From Chloroflexota bacterium (GTDB lineage: Bacteria > Chloroflexota > Anaerolineae > Anaerolineales > Villigracilaceae), in NCBI GenBank assembly GCA_013112685.1, contig JABFGC010000001.1, positions 1,054,001 through 1,118,000 on the forward strand: a DNA stretch of 64,000 nt, read 5' to 3'. Below the pieces are notes generated by a model. That model was not told the DNA's origin. It ran no database searches and saw only the letters and a list, made by a program, of their open reading frames with translations. Shown one piece after another: positions 15,795-26,164 of this stretch. The position numbers and the translations under genes were made by a program. The first letter of the stretch is position 1; the number at the start of each line of letters is the position of its first letter.

Positions 15795-16010
15795 TGCCCT
15801 CCAGGGGAGCATTCAAATGTTGTAGATTCTTTCCCAAAATTCACCCTGCACAAATTTCTAAAATGAACCGCCAAGTCGCCAAGAACGCCAAGAAATAGAG
15901 AAGAAACATGGCGGCTTGGCGTCCTTGGCGGTATAAAACGAAAAATGTTCTGAACGGCGATTCTACAGAATCTGAATGCTCCCCCCTCCAGGAAATTTTG
16001 GGAACGGGGC
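15795..16010. repeat. Candidate small non-autonomous repeat element with inverted ends
   Basis: The 452-base gap 15623-16074 has no supported gene. Within it, CCAGGGGAGCATTCAAATG (from about 15802) recurs inverted as CTGAATGCTCCCCCCTCCAGG (15971-15991). Between them are CCGCCAAGTCGCCAAG (15868-15883) and its inverted partner CTTGGCGTCCTTGGCGGT (15916-15933). The nested inverted repeats resemble a MITE-like or REP-like element. No terminal target duplication was identified. The region just upstream (15711-15760) carries CGCAGAGCGCACAGAGG-type repeat sequence. Confidence 0.5.
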
Positions 16011-16074
16011 GGGTACAAGTGTATAATAGTGGAAATTTGCTTCCGTACTTTTGATGGGTTCTTCAAAGGACTGA

Positions 16075-17334
16075 ATGAACGATAACGAAAAAAAATCCGG
16101 GTCGGTCTTCTCCCGCGCGTGGGAGATCATCTCCCAGGACACGTCCATTCCCCCCGAGGAAAAAAAATCAATACTGAAGTTGATCCAGGTGCTGGTCGAG
16201 GCGTCGGAGCGCTCGGCGGGCCAGCCTCCCGACGAGGATGTGAAGACCATCACTCAGGAGGTCATCTCCCGGCATTCCCTTTTGACGACGGTCAAGCACC
16301 AGGCGGACGAACTGGACGCCCTCAAGCGCATCAGCCTCAACCTGACCTCGAGCCTCGACCTGCAAACGGTGCTGGATGCGGTGGTGACGGAAGCGATGAG
16401 CCTGGTGCGTCATGCGCGGGCGGTGCACATCTTTTTGTATGAACGCGGAGCGCTGGAATTCGGCGCCTCGCTGGATTCGGACGGCACGCGCAACAAGCCC
16501 ATCTCCATTCCGCGGCGCAACGGGTTGACGTATTCCGTCGTCAGGTCTGGCAGTCAGATCATCATCGAAGACATGCCCAACCATTCGCTTTACCAGGGGA
16601 TGCAGATCCTCAATTCCGGTTCCATCGTCGGCATCCCCCTCAAATTCAAGGATGAGATCGTCGGCGTGATGAACCTCTCCCGCACAGTGACGGGGCATTT
16701 CTCCCGTTCCGAGATTCGCCTCATCAGCCTGCTGGCAGACCAGGCGGCTGTGGCAATCTTCAACGCCAGCCTGTACAAGCGCGTCACGCAGATGGCAAAC
16801 ACCGACAGCGTCACCGGCTTGCCCAACCGCCGCGCATTGGACGAACGCCTGCAGGAGGAATGGCAGTTTGCCAGCCGCGCGAACTCGCAGTCTTCGGTGG
16901 TCATGATGGACCTGGACGGGTTCAAAGCCGTCAACGACACGTTCGGTCATAATGTGGGGGATGAACTGCTCTACTCCCTGTTCAACTTCCTCGCGCAAAA
17001 GATGCGCGGTTCCGATTTCCTTGCGCGCTACGGCGGCGATGAACTCACGCTGGTCATGCGCGGCACCAGCCTGGATGCGGCGCAGGCGGTCACCCAAAAG
17101 GTGATCGAATTAATGAGAGAATACCGCTTCACCTTCCCCTCGGAGGCGAACATCGAGCTGGGCATTACGGCGGGCATCGCCGTATTCCCCATTCACGCCG
17201 GCAATCCCAGCGACCTTTTGCGCGCCGCCGATTCAGCGCTCTACCATGCCAAGAAATATCATCGCGGGGGCTATTCCATCGCCAAAGGCGTGACCGGAAA
17301 GTTGACCCCGCTCAGTTTCAAGGAACCGGGTTAG
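16075..17334 (+). CDS. GAF-GGDEF diguanylate cyclase
   Basis: The 419-residue protein has a helical N-terminus (1-80), a GAF domain (about 90-232, ending LISLLADQAAVAIFNASLY) and a GGDEF domain. Its loop is GGDEL (320-324) and the inhibitory site RGSD (311-314) sits five residues before it. GGDEL deviates at the last position only, as in many active cyclases. No membrane segment is seen, so a cytoplasmic ligand is sensed. TATAAT at 16022-16027 is a plausible -10 box lying at the edge of the repeat element. It is followed by a lipid-kinase-like gene. Confidence 0.88.
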   Translation: MNDNEKKSGSVFSRAWEIISQDTSIPPEEKKSILKLIQVLVEASERSAGQPPDEDVKTITQEVISRHSLLTTVKHQADELDALKRISLNLTSSLDLQTVLDAVVTEAMSLVRHARAVHIFLYERGALEFGASLDSDGTRNKPISIPRRNGLTYSVVRSGSQIIIEDMPNHSLYQGMQILNSGSIVGIPLKFKDEIVGVMNLSRTVTGHFSRSEIRLISLLADQAAVAIFNASLYKRVTQMANTDSVTGLPNRRALDERLQEEWQFASRANSQSSVVMMDLDGFKAVNDTFGHNVGDELLYSLFNFLAQKMRGSDFLARYGGDELTLVMRGTSLDAAQAVTQKVIELMREYRFTFPSEANIELGITAGIAVFPIHAGNPSDLLRAADSALYHAKKYHRGGYSIAKGVTGKLTPLSFKEPG

Positions 17335-17416
17335 TACCGCACGCATGCCATCGCTGCACAAACCAAAACAAGGCGGACGGGGTTATAAAAGCAAACGTCA
17401 CCACAGGAGCCGAGTC

Positions 17417-18364
17417 ATGATTTCGATGAACTCAACCCGCCAGCCCCGCAAGGTCAAACTCATCCTCAACCCCATCGCCGATATGGGACGCGCCTGGAAG
17501 ACCGCCAACGACCTGAGGCCGATTGCCCAGGAATTTCAAGGCGAGCTGACCTGGAGCGGCACGGTCTATCCCACCCACGCCATCGAACTTGCCCGTCAAG
17601 CCGCCGAGGAAGGACACGACATGGTGGTCGCCATGGGCGGCGATGGAACCGTCCACGAAGTGGTGAACGGACTCATGCAGGTTCCGGCAGAGAAGCGCCC
17701 CATTTTGGGCGTGGTCCCCATCGGCTCCGGCAACGACTTCGCCTATTCCATCGGCGTCACGCAAAGATCGGCGCAGGCGCTGGCGCACGCGCTCAAAGGG
17801 GAGAACGTCCGTGCTGTGGACATCGGCGTGATGACCGACGAGCACGGGCGCAGGGAATACTTCGACAACACTCTCGGCATCGGCTTCGACGCGGTGGTCA
17901 CCATCCGCTCGCACAAACTGCCCATCGTCAAGGGCTTTCTCATGTATCTCACAGCCGTCATCCAGACCATCATTCTGAACCACAAGCCGATGACCATGAA
18001 GTTCCAAAGCGACGCCGAAACCTGGGAGGATAAAATCATCATGCTTACGCTGTGCAACGGTCCGCGCGAAGGCGGCGGGTTCATGCTCTCGCCGGATTCG
18101 AGGAACAACGACGGCGGCATGGAATACGTCGCCGTCACCAACGTTTCGCGTCCCACCATGTTCCGTCTCGTGCCCGAATTCATGCAAGGCACGCACATGC
18201 GCTTCAAGCAGGTCCGCATGGGCGCGTTCAAAAATCTAACGCTCGCCTCGGACCTGCCGCTCTACATCCACGCCGACGGGGAAATCTACACCAGTTTTGG
18301 CAGCAACCTGAGGAACGTGAGTTTCGAAATCCTGCCGCAGGCATTGCGGGTGGTGAGGGGATAA
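17417..18364 (+). CDS. Diacylglycerol kinase-like lipid kinase (DagK/YegS family)
   Basis: The 315-residue protein has the DAGK catalytic motifs: KVKLILNPIADMG at the N-terminus, AMGGDGTVHEVVNGL and LGVVPIGSGNDFAYSIG. The C-terminal beta-sandwich carries the ADGE motif (IHADGEIY). It phosphorylates a lipid such as diacylglycerol or an isoprenoid/sphingoid alcohol; the substrate is not readable. The start at 17417 is preceded by CAGGAG; an in-frame start at 17345 lacks one and precedes a non-conserved stretch. Confidence 0.88.
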   Translation: MISMNSTRQPRKVKLILNPIADMGRAWKTANDLRPIAQEFQGELTWSGTVYPTHAIELARQAAEEGHDMVVAMGGDGTVHEVVNGLMQVPAEKRPILGVVPIGSGNDFAYSIGVTQRSAQALAHALKGENVRAVDIGVMTDEHGRREYFDNTLGIGFDAVVTIRSHKLPIVKGFLMYLTAVIQTIILNHKPMTMKFQSDAETWEDKIIMLTLCNGPREGGGFMLSPDSRNNDGGMEYVAVTNVSRPTMFRLVPEFMQGTHMRFKQVRMGAFKNLTLASDLPLYIHADGEIYTSFGSNLRNVSFEILPQALRVVRG

Positions 18365-18458
18365 ACGGGAGGGAAAAACCAAAAAGGACTCAACTACAAG
18401 GTCACGAAGGAACACAAAGGAAAACCTTTAAACCTTAGTGACTTGCTATAAAAATAGG

Positions 18459-18511
18459 TGGACTCCGCAAGTTCTACTTGCGGGAGTCCAGAAGTTCTAC
18501 TTCTGAACTCC
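18459..18511. repeat. Tandem hairpins with AAGTTCTACTT cores
   Basis: GGACTCCGCAAGTTCTACTT continues to GCGGGAGTCC and is followed by CAGAAGTTCTACTTCTG. These are two neighbouring stem-loops that share the AGTTCTACT core. They lie in the 191-base gap after the lipid kinase, where no other feature is supported, and may end transcription or be repeat elements. Confidence 0.5.
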
Positions 18512-18555
18512 TTTCATCCTTCGGAATGAAAAATTCCTGGATCAGGACTAAACTG

Positions 18556-19062
18556 CTATCCCAAAAGACGCGCAACCGCCATAAAGGAAATCGCGATGAT
18601 GATGCAGATGGTGTTCGCAACGGTGACAGTGACCTGCTTCCGGCGTAACGCCTGCATGGCAGACATCTGCGCCTCGCTGGGCTTACCCTGAATCTGCGCG
18701 CCGAGCGCCGCTATCGCGTTGTTCGTACTGCCGATCATAAATCCGAATATCAGGGCGAGAATCCCCGCAGCCGCGCCAATCCCGAACCCGATCCCCGGAC
18801 CGGTCATCATCCAGCCGGAACGAAACCAGTTGGAATTGACCCCGTATAAATAACTTCCAGCCAGCACGGTGATCGTTCCAGCCGCCAGCATGTACCGCGT
18901 GAAGGGAGTTTTGCTTATCAGGTGGGCGGCAAACTGCCGACCTGTGTCGCCCGTCGCGCCGATGGCAGGACCGATGATGAGGTTCATCAAAATGGCTCCT
19001 CCAGCCCACAGGATTCCCGCAATAATGTGAACAAAACGCAGAACCGAAAAAAGTGAAAACAT
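18556..19062 (-). CDS. Four-helix membrane protein, CopD/DUF2269-like
   Basis: The 168-residue protein has about four membrane segments. The first carries LRFVHIIAGILWAGGAI, a His-containing pattern seen in CopD-type and DUF2269 membrane proteins. Function is unknown. ATG at 19062 with an upstream AGGAGATAA ribosome-binding site. Gene neighbours give no functional link. Confidence 0.65.
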   Translation of the reverse strand: MFSLFSVLRFVHIIAGILWAGGAILMNLIIGPAIGATGDTGRQFAAHLISKTPFTRYMLAAGTITVLAGSYLYGVNSNWFRSGWMMTGPGIGFGIGAAAGILALIFGFMIGSTNNAIAALGAQIQGKPSEAQMSAMQALRRKQVTVTVANTICIIIAISFMAVARLLG

Positions 19063-19205
19063 TGTTTATCTCCTTATCTAAAATTTTGCGTAAGCGTCCA
19101 GGCATTAGAACACCTTCGATTTGATTCGTTATGCCCAGCCAAAAAGACGGAAGCATGACGAAACGCTTCTCAAAAAAGTTCCCTCATCGCCCGCACAAGG
19201 GATGA

Positions 19206-19211
19206 TAGAAT
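19206..19211 (+). promoter_or_regulatory. -10 box, leaderless type
   Basis: TAGAAT lies six bases (CGCAAC) before the ATG at 19218. Confidence 0.5.
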
Positions 19212-19217
19212 CGCAAC

Positions 19218-20849
19218 ATGCCGGACCTCTCCGCCTCACTGCAAAAGCAGGATTTGGGACACCTTCGCATCGTTGCCGGATTCTGGGGACTCGAACTGGA
19301 ATCCGCCAACGCCGATTCCGCCCTCGACGAGTTGTGCGCCTCGCTTCTGGACCTCGAGGCTGTCTCTGAAACCCTGGAGGTTCTCCCCGCCGAAGCCCGT
19401 TCCGCGCTGAACGCGCTGGTGGAGGCTGGCGGCAAGATCGAATGGGCGGCGTTTGCCCGCAAATACGGCGAGATCTGCGAGATGGGCGCGGGGCGGCGCG
19501 ACCGCGAACGTCCGCACCTCAAACCGGCATCCGCTTCCGAGATTCTCTTCTATCGCGGCTTGCTTGCCAAAGCCTTCTTTGAAACGGAAAAAGGCTTGCA
19601 GGAATTCGCCTATATTCCCGATGATTTACTGGAGATGATCGGCGAAGAGATGAAAGAGGAAAGAGGAAAGAGGAATATAGTTGAGCCGTTGGGTCGTCCC
19701 GCCACGCCGGTGGAGAAGGCGCACGAAATTCCCGCCGCCGATCACATCCTCGACGACGCGACCACCTATCTTGCGGCGCTGCGTATCGGAGAAGAAAGCA
19801 GGTCACGCTATAAACACGACCTACACCGATTGTTGGAAACAGCCGATCTCATCAAAAAAAACGCCCTGCAGCCCGAAGCGGTGAAAAAATTCCTCGAAGC
19901 CTCCCGCGCAGATGCGTTGGAAATGCTCTACAAAGCCTGGTTTACATCGGATATTTTCGATGAATTGCGCCTGCTCCCGGGTCTCGTTTGCGAGGGTGAA
20001 TGGACGAACCAGCCGCAGATCACGCGCGAATTCCTGATGAACCTGATTGACGATATTCCAGAAGGTAAGTGGTGGAGCATTCCCGCCTTTGTCAAAGCCG
20101 TCAAGGAAAAATATCCCGATTACCAGCGACCCGCAGGCGATTACGACTCGTGGTTCATCAAGCGCGAATCAGACGGTCAGTTTCTGCGCGGGTTCGCATA
20201 TTGGGATGCGGTGGACGGCGCGCTGATCAAATATCTGATTCGAGTGTTGCATTGGCTGGGAAAAGTGGATTTGGCTGCGCCGGAGGAGAGCAAGGAAGCC
20301 GCTGCGTTTCGGGTAAAGGCAAAGGATGAGGGCGGAAGGATGAAGGATGAAGGAAAAATCAGCATTTCCTCCAGCGGAAAGATCATCGTTTCAAGAAATT
20401 GTTCACGGGCGGCTCGTTATCAGATCGCGCGGTTTTGCGAATGGGATGAGCCGAAGGGAGATGAGTTTTTTTACCGTATCACAGCGGGATCGTTGAAGCG
20501 TGCCAACGAACAGGGATTGAAAGCGGAGCAATTGCTTGCGATGCTCGTGAAATACACCAACGGCAACATCCCGCCGACGGTGGTCAAGGCGCTCAAACGC
20601 TGGGATGCGCACGGCTCGGAGGCACGGGTGGAGAATCTGCTTGTGCTAAGAGTCAGCAGCCCCGAGGTCATGGAAGAGATGCGCAAATCGAAGGCGGGGA
20701 AGTTCCTCGGCGAAATCCTCAGCCCGACGGCCGTCGTCGTCAAACCCGGAGCCATCGAAAAGGTGCTGGCGGCTTTGGCGGAACTAGGTCTGCTGGCAGA
20801 AGTGATGGATGACAAATCAAGTCGTGACACATCGCGCGAAGCGAAATGA
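19218..20849 (+). CDS. Helicase-associated (XPB/Ssl2-like) domain protein without helicase core
   Basis: The 543-residue protein resembles the helicase-associated domain proteins of Chloroflexota and Actinobacteria (Helicase_C_3 type). The C-terminal part [20 protein letters not shown] to [37 protein letters not shown] is typical. There are no Walker motifs. A role in DNA transactions is inferred from the family only. Two in-frame stretches look like intergenic repeat [12 protein letters not shown] (around 19650-19675) and [11 protein letters not shown] (around 20320-20350). Confidence 0.7.
   Translation: MPDLSASLQKQDLGHLRIVAGFWGLELESANADSALDELCASLLDLEAVSETLEVLPAEARSALNALVEAGGKIEWAAFARKYGEICEMGAGRRDRERPHLKPASASEILFYRGLLAKAFFETEKGLQEFAYIPDDLLEMIGEEMKEERGKRNIVEPLGRPATPVEKAHEIPAADHILDDATTYLAALRIGEESRSRYKHDLHRLLETADLIKKNALQPEAVKKFLEASRADALEMLYKAWFTSDIFDELRLLPGLVCEGEWTNQPQITREFLMNLIDDIPEGKWWSIPAFVKAVKEKYPDYQRPAGDYDSWFIKRESDGQFLRGFAYWDAVDGALIKYLIRVLHWLGKVDLAAPEESKEAAAFRVKAKDEGGRMKDEGKISISSSGKIIVSRNCSRAARYQIARFCEWDEPKGDEFFYRITAGSLKRANEQGLKAEQLLAMLVKYTNGNIPPTVVKALKRWDAHGSEARVENLLVLRVSSPEVMEEMRKSKAGKFLGEILSPTAVVVKPGAIEKVLAALAELGLLAEVMDDKSSRDTSREAK
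20318..20354 (+). repeat. In-frame GGATGAAGGATGAAGG repeat insertion
   Basis: AAGGATGAGGGCGGAAGGAT and GAAGGATGAAGGAAAAATC form a tandem repeat of GGATGA units within the helicase-associated gene, encoding charged residues in a linker. A second simple repeat, AAAGAGGAAAGAGGAAAGAGG, lies at 19653-19673 of the same gene. Confidence 0.6.
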
Positions 20850-20875
20850 ATATAATGCAATCACAAGGAGATGCC

Positions 20876-22051
<1,176 letters not shown>

Positions 22052-22054
<3 letters not shown>

Positions 22055-22160
22055 TTGGGTGGTTGGATAGTTGGGTAGTTGGATAGTTGGGTAGTTGGAT
22101 AGTTGGGTAGTTGGATAGTTGGGTAGTTGGATAGTTGGGTAGTTTCGTAGTTGGGTGGTT
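22052..22160. repeat. Tandem array of 8-bp TAGTTGGR units
   Basis: About 13 units alternate TAGTTGGG and TAGTTGGA (effective period 16). The first unit contains the kbl stop codon. Two units are degenerate. It is a low-complexity array, not a CRISPR, because spacers are absent. Confidence 0.9.
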
Positions 22161-22247
22161 TGCCGCCGCGGAGATTCCGTTCCAACGGGTTTTGCGGCGG
22201 TTTGTTATGGTAAAATCGCCTCCGCTCACGAAAAAATCGGGGCATGG

Positions 22248-22335
22248 GGAGGGATGGCCGAGCGGCTGAAGGCGCATGTCTTGAAAACATGTTTGGGTCA
22301 CACCAACGTGGGTTCGAATCCCACTCCCTCCGCCA
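22248..22335 (+). tRNA. tRNA-Ser (anticodon UGA)
   Basis: This 88-nt class II tRNA has acceptor arms GGAGGGA and TCCCTCC, discriminator G and an encoded CCA. The anticodon loop CTTGAAA carries TGA, which reads UCA. A long variable arm (TTTGGGTCACACCAACG) and the T-loop GGTTCGAATCC are present. Confidence 0.95.
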
Positions 22336-22400
22336 GACGATTGACGATTTCAGATTTACAATTGCCAATCGAAAATCGTCAATCTGAAATCGTAAATTGA
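22336..22400. repeat. Inverted repeat between the two tRNA-Ser genes
   Basis: GACGATTGACGATTTCAGAT and its near-complement AATCGTCAATCTGAAATCG are joined by AATTGCCAATCGA. It is a palindromic intergenic repeat; the transcript of both tRNAs may be processed here. Confidence 0.65.
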
Positions 22401-22403
22401 CAT

Positions 22404-22497
22404 GGGGAGGTGCCAGAGTGGTCGAATGGGGCCGCCTGCTAAGCGGTTACCGGGGCGAAATCCTCGGTCGCAGGTTCGAATCCTGTCCTCCCCGCCA
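22404..22497 (+). tRNA. tRNA-Ser (anticodon GCU)
   Basis: This 94-nt class II tRNA has acceptor arms GGGGAGG and CCTCCCC, discriminator G and an encoded CCA. The anticodon arm CCGCCTGCTAAGCGG carries GCT, reading AGC/AGU. It has a long variable arm and the T-loop GGTTCGAATCC. Confidence 0.95.
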
Positions 22498-22499
22498 CT

Positions 22500-22530
22500 G
22501 AAAAACACATCCTTGCCGGGTGTGTTTTTG
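22500..22530 (+). terminator. Terminator after tRNA-Ser(GCU)
   Basis: AAAAACACATCC, TTGC, then GGGTGTGTTTTTG form a stem with a T-tract directly after the tRNA CCA end. Confidence 0.75.
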
Positions 22531-22564
22531 TTTTCGGTCGCACGCCCCCATTGAGGGGATGGTA

Positions 22565-22624
22565 TTCGAATCCTGCGCAGTCCCCGCCACTGAAAAACAC
22601 ATCCGATTTTCGGGTGTGTTTTTG
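22565..22624 (+). pseudogene. Duplicated 3' end of tRNA-Ser plus its terminator
   Basis: TTCGAATCCTG (22565-22575), then CCCCGCCACTGAAAAACACA and CGGGTGTGTTTTTG repeat the T-arm, acceptor/CCA end and terminator of the tRNA-Ser(GCU) about 90 bases upstream. The 5' part of a tRNA is absent, so this is a remnant of a tandem duplication or of an integration event. Confidence 0.7.
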
Positions 22625-22659
22625 TTATGGTCTGTGTCCGTAAACATTCGCCCGTGCCA

Positions 22660-23079
22660 TCACACACGCCCATACAGCGGATGATTGGCGTTGATTTGCA
22701 GTAAATCCCATAGGTTTCCATACAAATCTTCGAACACGGCGACCAGCCCGTACGATGCCTCTTTTGGATGCCTTACAAATTTTATTCCCCTGGCGATCAT
22801 CTCTTTGTAATCTCTCCAAAAATCGTCTGTGTTGAGAAAGAGAAATACCCTGCCGCCTGTTTGATTGCCGATAAAAGGTTCCTGCTCCGGTTTGGACGCT
22901 TTCGCCAAAAGGAGCGTGGTTCCGTAAGCGCCGGGTGGGGCGACCACGACCCAGCGTTTATCCTGCTCCGGCTGATATGTATCTTCCACCAGCGTAAAAT
23001 GCAATTTCCTGGTATAGAAAGCGATTGCTTCATCGTAATCCCTGACCACCAGCGCGATGTGGATGATGGATTGATTCAT
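22660..23079 (-). CDS. VOC-superfamily (glyoxalase/bleomycin resistance) protein
   Basis: The 139-residue protein begins SIIHIALVVRDYDEAIAFYTRKL, the VOC metal-ligand strand with its His. It ends VAVFEDLYGNLWDLLQ, with the second-module Glu/Asp region. Two betaalphabetabetabeta modules fit the length. It is probably a metal-dependent lyase or dioxygenase-like protein of unknown substrate. It stands alone on the minus strand downstream of the tRNA genes. Confidence 0.85.
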   Translation of the reverse strand: MNQSIIHIALVVRDYDEAIAFYTRKLHFTLVEDTYQPEQDKRWVVVAPPGAYGTTLLLAKASKPEQEPFIGNQTGGRVFLFLNTDDFWRDYKEMIARGIKFVRHPKEASYGLVAVFEDLYGNLWDLLQINANHPLYGRV

Positions 23080-23216
23080 GTTCGTCTCTCGTTGTCACTG
23101 TTGGAGATGCCGGGCGGGAATGGAATCATCCCAGCAGTGCGGTAAAAAACAAAGGGGAGAAAATATTTTTTGAAACCCACACAGCCTTCGGCTGAGTCAG
23201 AAGCGGGGCGGGACAA

Positions 23217-23250
23217 GATAAAACTGCGGAAAGTAAAATGTCTCCGCAGT
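23217..23250 (-). terminator. Terminator of the DAO-like oxidase gene
   Basis: On the minus strand ACTGCGG, a 14-base loop and CCGCAGT are followed by TTTATC, about 30 bases after the stop at 23280. Confidence 0.7.
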
Positions 23251-23279
23251 CTTTCTTCTTTCCTCTTTCCTTCCTTCAC

Positions 23280-24449
23280 CTATCTCCACAAATGTCCATA
23301 AGCATATTCCCCTTCGAGCAGTTTCCCCTCAGCGAAGCGCTCGAAGCGGAAGGGAGTGATGTCCACGGTCTTGGGCTTGCCATCAAGAATCAATTCCACC
23401 ATGCTCACGCCCGCAGCTGGGGAGGTCTTGAAGCCGGTGCCGCTCAACCCGCAGGCGAGATAGAAACCGTCAGGACCCGTTGCGCTGTAGATGGCGCGCT
23501 GGTCGGGGTCAGCCCGTCGCGCCCGACGTGGATGGACTGTAAACCGCTCTCTTCGATCCCGGGGATACGCCGCACCATGTTGTCAATCAGTTTTTCGAGG
23601 AACGTGGGCGAAGGCGTTTGTTCGTCGGCGTCGGGCGGTTCGCCGCGCAGGGAATCTTCTTCGCTCGCGGCAAGGATGAGCGCGCAGCGCCCTCGGGACG
23701 GAAGTAGCGACCGATGATGTCGTCTATCACGGTGGGGATTTTGCCCAGCGACGGCGGGCGATGGAGGAAGGCAACATCGTGCGACCACGTCACGAGCGGG
23801 GCTCGACGCCTGCGAGGCTGGCGACATGCTTTGCCCACCTCCCAGCCGCGTTGACGACGATGGGCGCGGCAAACTCGCCTTTATCGCTGCTCACGCCTGC
23901 GACCCTTCCTCCCGCCGTGTGGATGGCGGTCACTTCGCAATTTTGAATCAGCGTCGCGCCGTTGCGTTTGGCGCCATCAATGAACGAGTTGGTGGTGAGA
24001 GTTGCATCAGCGTAGCCCGAGTCGGGTTCGTAGGCGACGAAGTCGAAGTCGTCGGTGGCGAGGTCGGGGAAAAGTTTTCTCGCCTCGTCCGCAGAGATGA
24101 CCGAGGTGTTGATGCCGATGCGCTGCTGGTTGGCGACGTTGCCGCGCAATTTGTCTTCGTACTCGCGCTTGACGATTTTCAGGAAACTCGTATGTTGGAA
24201 TCCACATTCGCCGCCGACGCGTTCCCTCCAATTGCTGAAATAGTTTTTGTGACTCTTGAAGGTCAGTTCGGCCTCCACGGCGAGGTCGTAGTGCATGCGC
24301 ACCAGCCCGCTGGAATAGCCGGTTGCGCCCGAAGCGGCGGTTCGACGTTCGAGGATGGCGGTTTTGAGTCCGCGTTCGGCGAGGTGGAAAGCGATACTTG
24401 CGCCCATCACGCCCGCGCCGATGACAATGGCATCGTAGGTTTGAGTCAT
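23280..24449 (-). CDS. DAO-family FAD-dependent oxidoreductase (three frame breaks)
   Basis: The protein of about 390 residues begins with the dinucleotide motif DAIVIGAGVMGASIAFHL and has SGLVRMHYD, the covalent/flavin region of sarcosine oxidase-like enzymes. The C-terminus carries TGPDGFYLACGLSGTGFK and ends EGEYAYGHLWR. The coding frame breaks near 23800, 23695 and 23508, each between conserved blocks, so one ancestral intact gene is clear. It probably oxidises an N-methylated or D-amino acid; the substrate is unknown. If the breaks were real it would be a pseudogene, but their density matches the window-wide indel pattern. Confidence 0.78.
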
Positions 24450-24956
24450 GGGGAGTCCTTTCGCTAAATGGATGAAAGCGATTGTAGCAGGTTTTACCGT
24501 TTACCCCGCTTTGACTTCCAAATCTTCCAGGCGTTCGGTTTCATCCAATGCCGGCGGCAACAAATGGATTCCTTTCGCTTCTTCCCGGACCCGCGAACTG
24601 ACCCTGACCATCAAGCCTCGGTCACGCTGAAAGGACTCTCAACCACACCCGAACGGCTTTGGGCGGCGGTCAGGCTGGAGTTGGCGAACCCGCTAAAAGT
24701 CCAGAGGGGAGGCGGTTGTGTTCAGGCGGGAATCTCGTCAGCGCTGGCTTCCGGTTGGTTTATCCAAAAAATTCTGGCGCGTTTGTTGAGCGATTCAAGC
24801 GTGTTTTTTGGCGGCGTTTTCCTGTTGTGACAATGTACAGTACAGCCCGGTGACATTCAGTACTCGAATTTGTGAATATATTCACAAATAATGAGAATAG
24901 GCGGGGTAGAGGTTTTTGCTATTCGAGAGGTAAACGGAGTTGATTGGAGGTAATCC
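24450..24956. other. 507-base intergenic regulatory region
   Basis: No ORF here has family features; open frames between 24448 and 24853 look like chance. The right half contains TGTACAGTACA (24834-24844), an odd-centred palindrome, and a strong CRP/FNR-type palindrome (24869-24888). These mark it as the control region of the large redox operon at right. The left half would hold the promoter of the divergent DAO-like gene. Confidence 0.6.
24869..24888. promoter_or_regulatory. CRP/FNR-family operator upstream of the redox operon
   Basis: TTTGTGA-ATATAT-TCACAAA is a perfect 20-bp palindrome. Its half-site spacing TGTGA-N6-TCACA is the classic pattern bound by CRP/FNR-family regulators. It lies 68 bases before the ATG at 24957, in range for an activator near -40 to -60 of a start at roughly 24920-24930. 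Which family member binds is unknown. Confidence 0.7.
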
Positions 24957-26151
24957 ATGACGGCCTCGGTGACAGTCGAACGACACTTTTACGAAAGAGT
25001 CCTGGAAGCCACTCCCAGTGGCGAGCGGCTGAGGCTTTGCCTCGAATGCGGGAATTGCAGCGGCATCTGCCCGTTTGGGTATCTGATGCAATACCCGCCC
25101 AGCCGGATGATCGCGATGATGCGCGCGGACCGGATCAAGAAAGTGCTCGAAACAGATACGGTATGGATGTGCGTATCCTGTTACGCCTGCACCGCGGCTT
25201 GCCCGTCGAAGATCCCGTTGACGCCCGGCTTGATGACCAGCATCAAGGAAGAGTTGCTTCTGGCTGGTAATGTTCCCGCGGAACTTCATAACGCGCTGCA
25301 AAATTCCCAGCGCTATGGCAACCCGCTCGGAGAGTCGCCGCGCAAACGGGCGGACTGGATCAACGGCATCCAGCCGGAAGTCAAGATCATGGCGAAGCAC
25401 AAACAGCCGGTGGACGTGTTGTGGTTCGTCGGCGATTACGCATCGTTTCACCCCCGCGTCCAGGCGGCGACGAAAGCACTGGCGAGAATCCTGCACGCGC
25501 TCGGCGTGGATTTCGGCATTCTGGGTCCCGATGAATCCAGCGACGGCGATTCGCAGAGACTGGCGGGCGAGCGCGGTTTGTTCGAGATGCTGGCGGAGAA
25601 GAACGGCAAGGTCTTCAGCAAGTATCAATTCAACCAAATCATCACCACCGATCCGCACGCCTATAACGCGATCAAGAATGAATATCCTGCTCTGGGCATC
25701 AAGTATCCGGTGCAGCATTACACCGAGTATCTCGCGGAGCGGATTGACGCGCTCAAACTGCTGATGAAACAGCAAATCAGCGCGAAAGTCACTTATCACG
25801 ATCCATGTTATCTCGGTCGCGCCAATGGGATCTTCGATCCGCCGCGCGATTTGCTGTGCGCCATCCCCGGCGTGGAACTGGTGGAAATGACTCACAATCA
25901 CGCCAACAGCCTGTGCTGCGGAGGCGGGGGCGGCGGGATGTGGCTGGACGGTTTCCAATGGGAGAAAGCCCACGTGCGACTCTCCGACTGGCGCGTGCGC
26001 GAGGCGCTGAATTCCGGCGCGGATTTCCTGGCGGTGGCTTGCCCCTACGAAACGCCGCGCTTCTGAAGATGCAGCAAAGACCATGCCCGGCGCGGACAAA
26101 TTAAAGGTGCGCGACATCGCCGAACTATTGGCTGAATCCATGGGCGTGTGA
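24957..26151 (+). CDS. Fe-S oxidoreductase with one CCG domain, ETF-associated (one frame break)
   Basis: A soluble protein of about 397 residues. It has two 4Fe-4S motifs, CLECGNCSGICP and CVSCYACTAACP, a middle domain starting VDVLWFVGDYASF, and a CCG domain (YHDPCYLGRANG, SLCCGGGGGGMW). The first CCG position of HdrD-type proteins is replaced by the FVGDYAS block, as in its paralogue at 27900. The frame breaks near 26058; the true end is at 26151 (ELLAESMGV), 13 bases before etfB. It probably accepts or donates electrons for EtfAB. It is the first gene of the operon. Confidence 0.82.
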
Positions 26152-26164
26152 AGGAGGCGCTGAG

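Noticed and set aside
22475..22660. Prophage or genomic island at tRNA-Ser
   Set aside because: A partial tRNA copy exists but no integrase or island genes are nearby.
24448..24853. ORFs in the control region before the redox operon
   Set aside because: No homology pattern or ribosome-binding site; they overlap operator-like palindromes.
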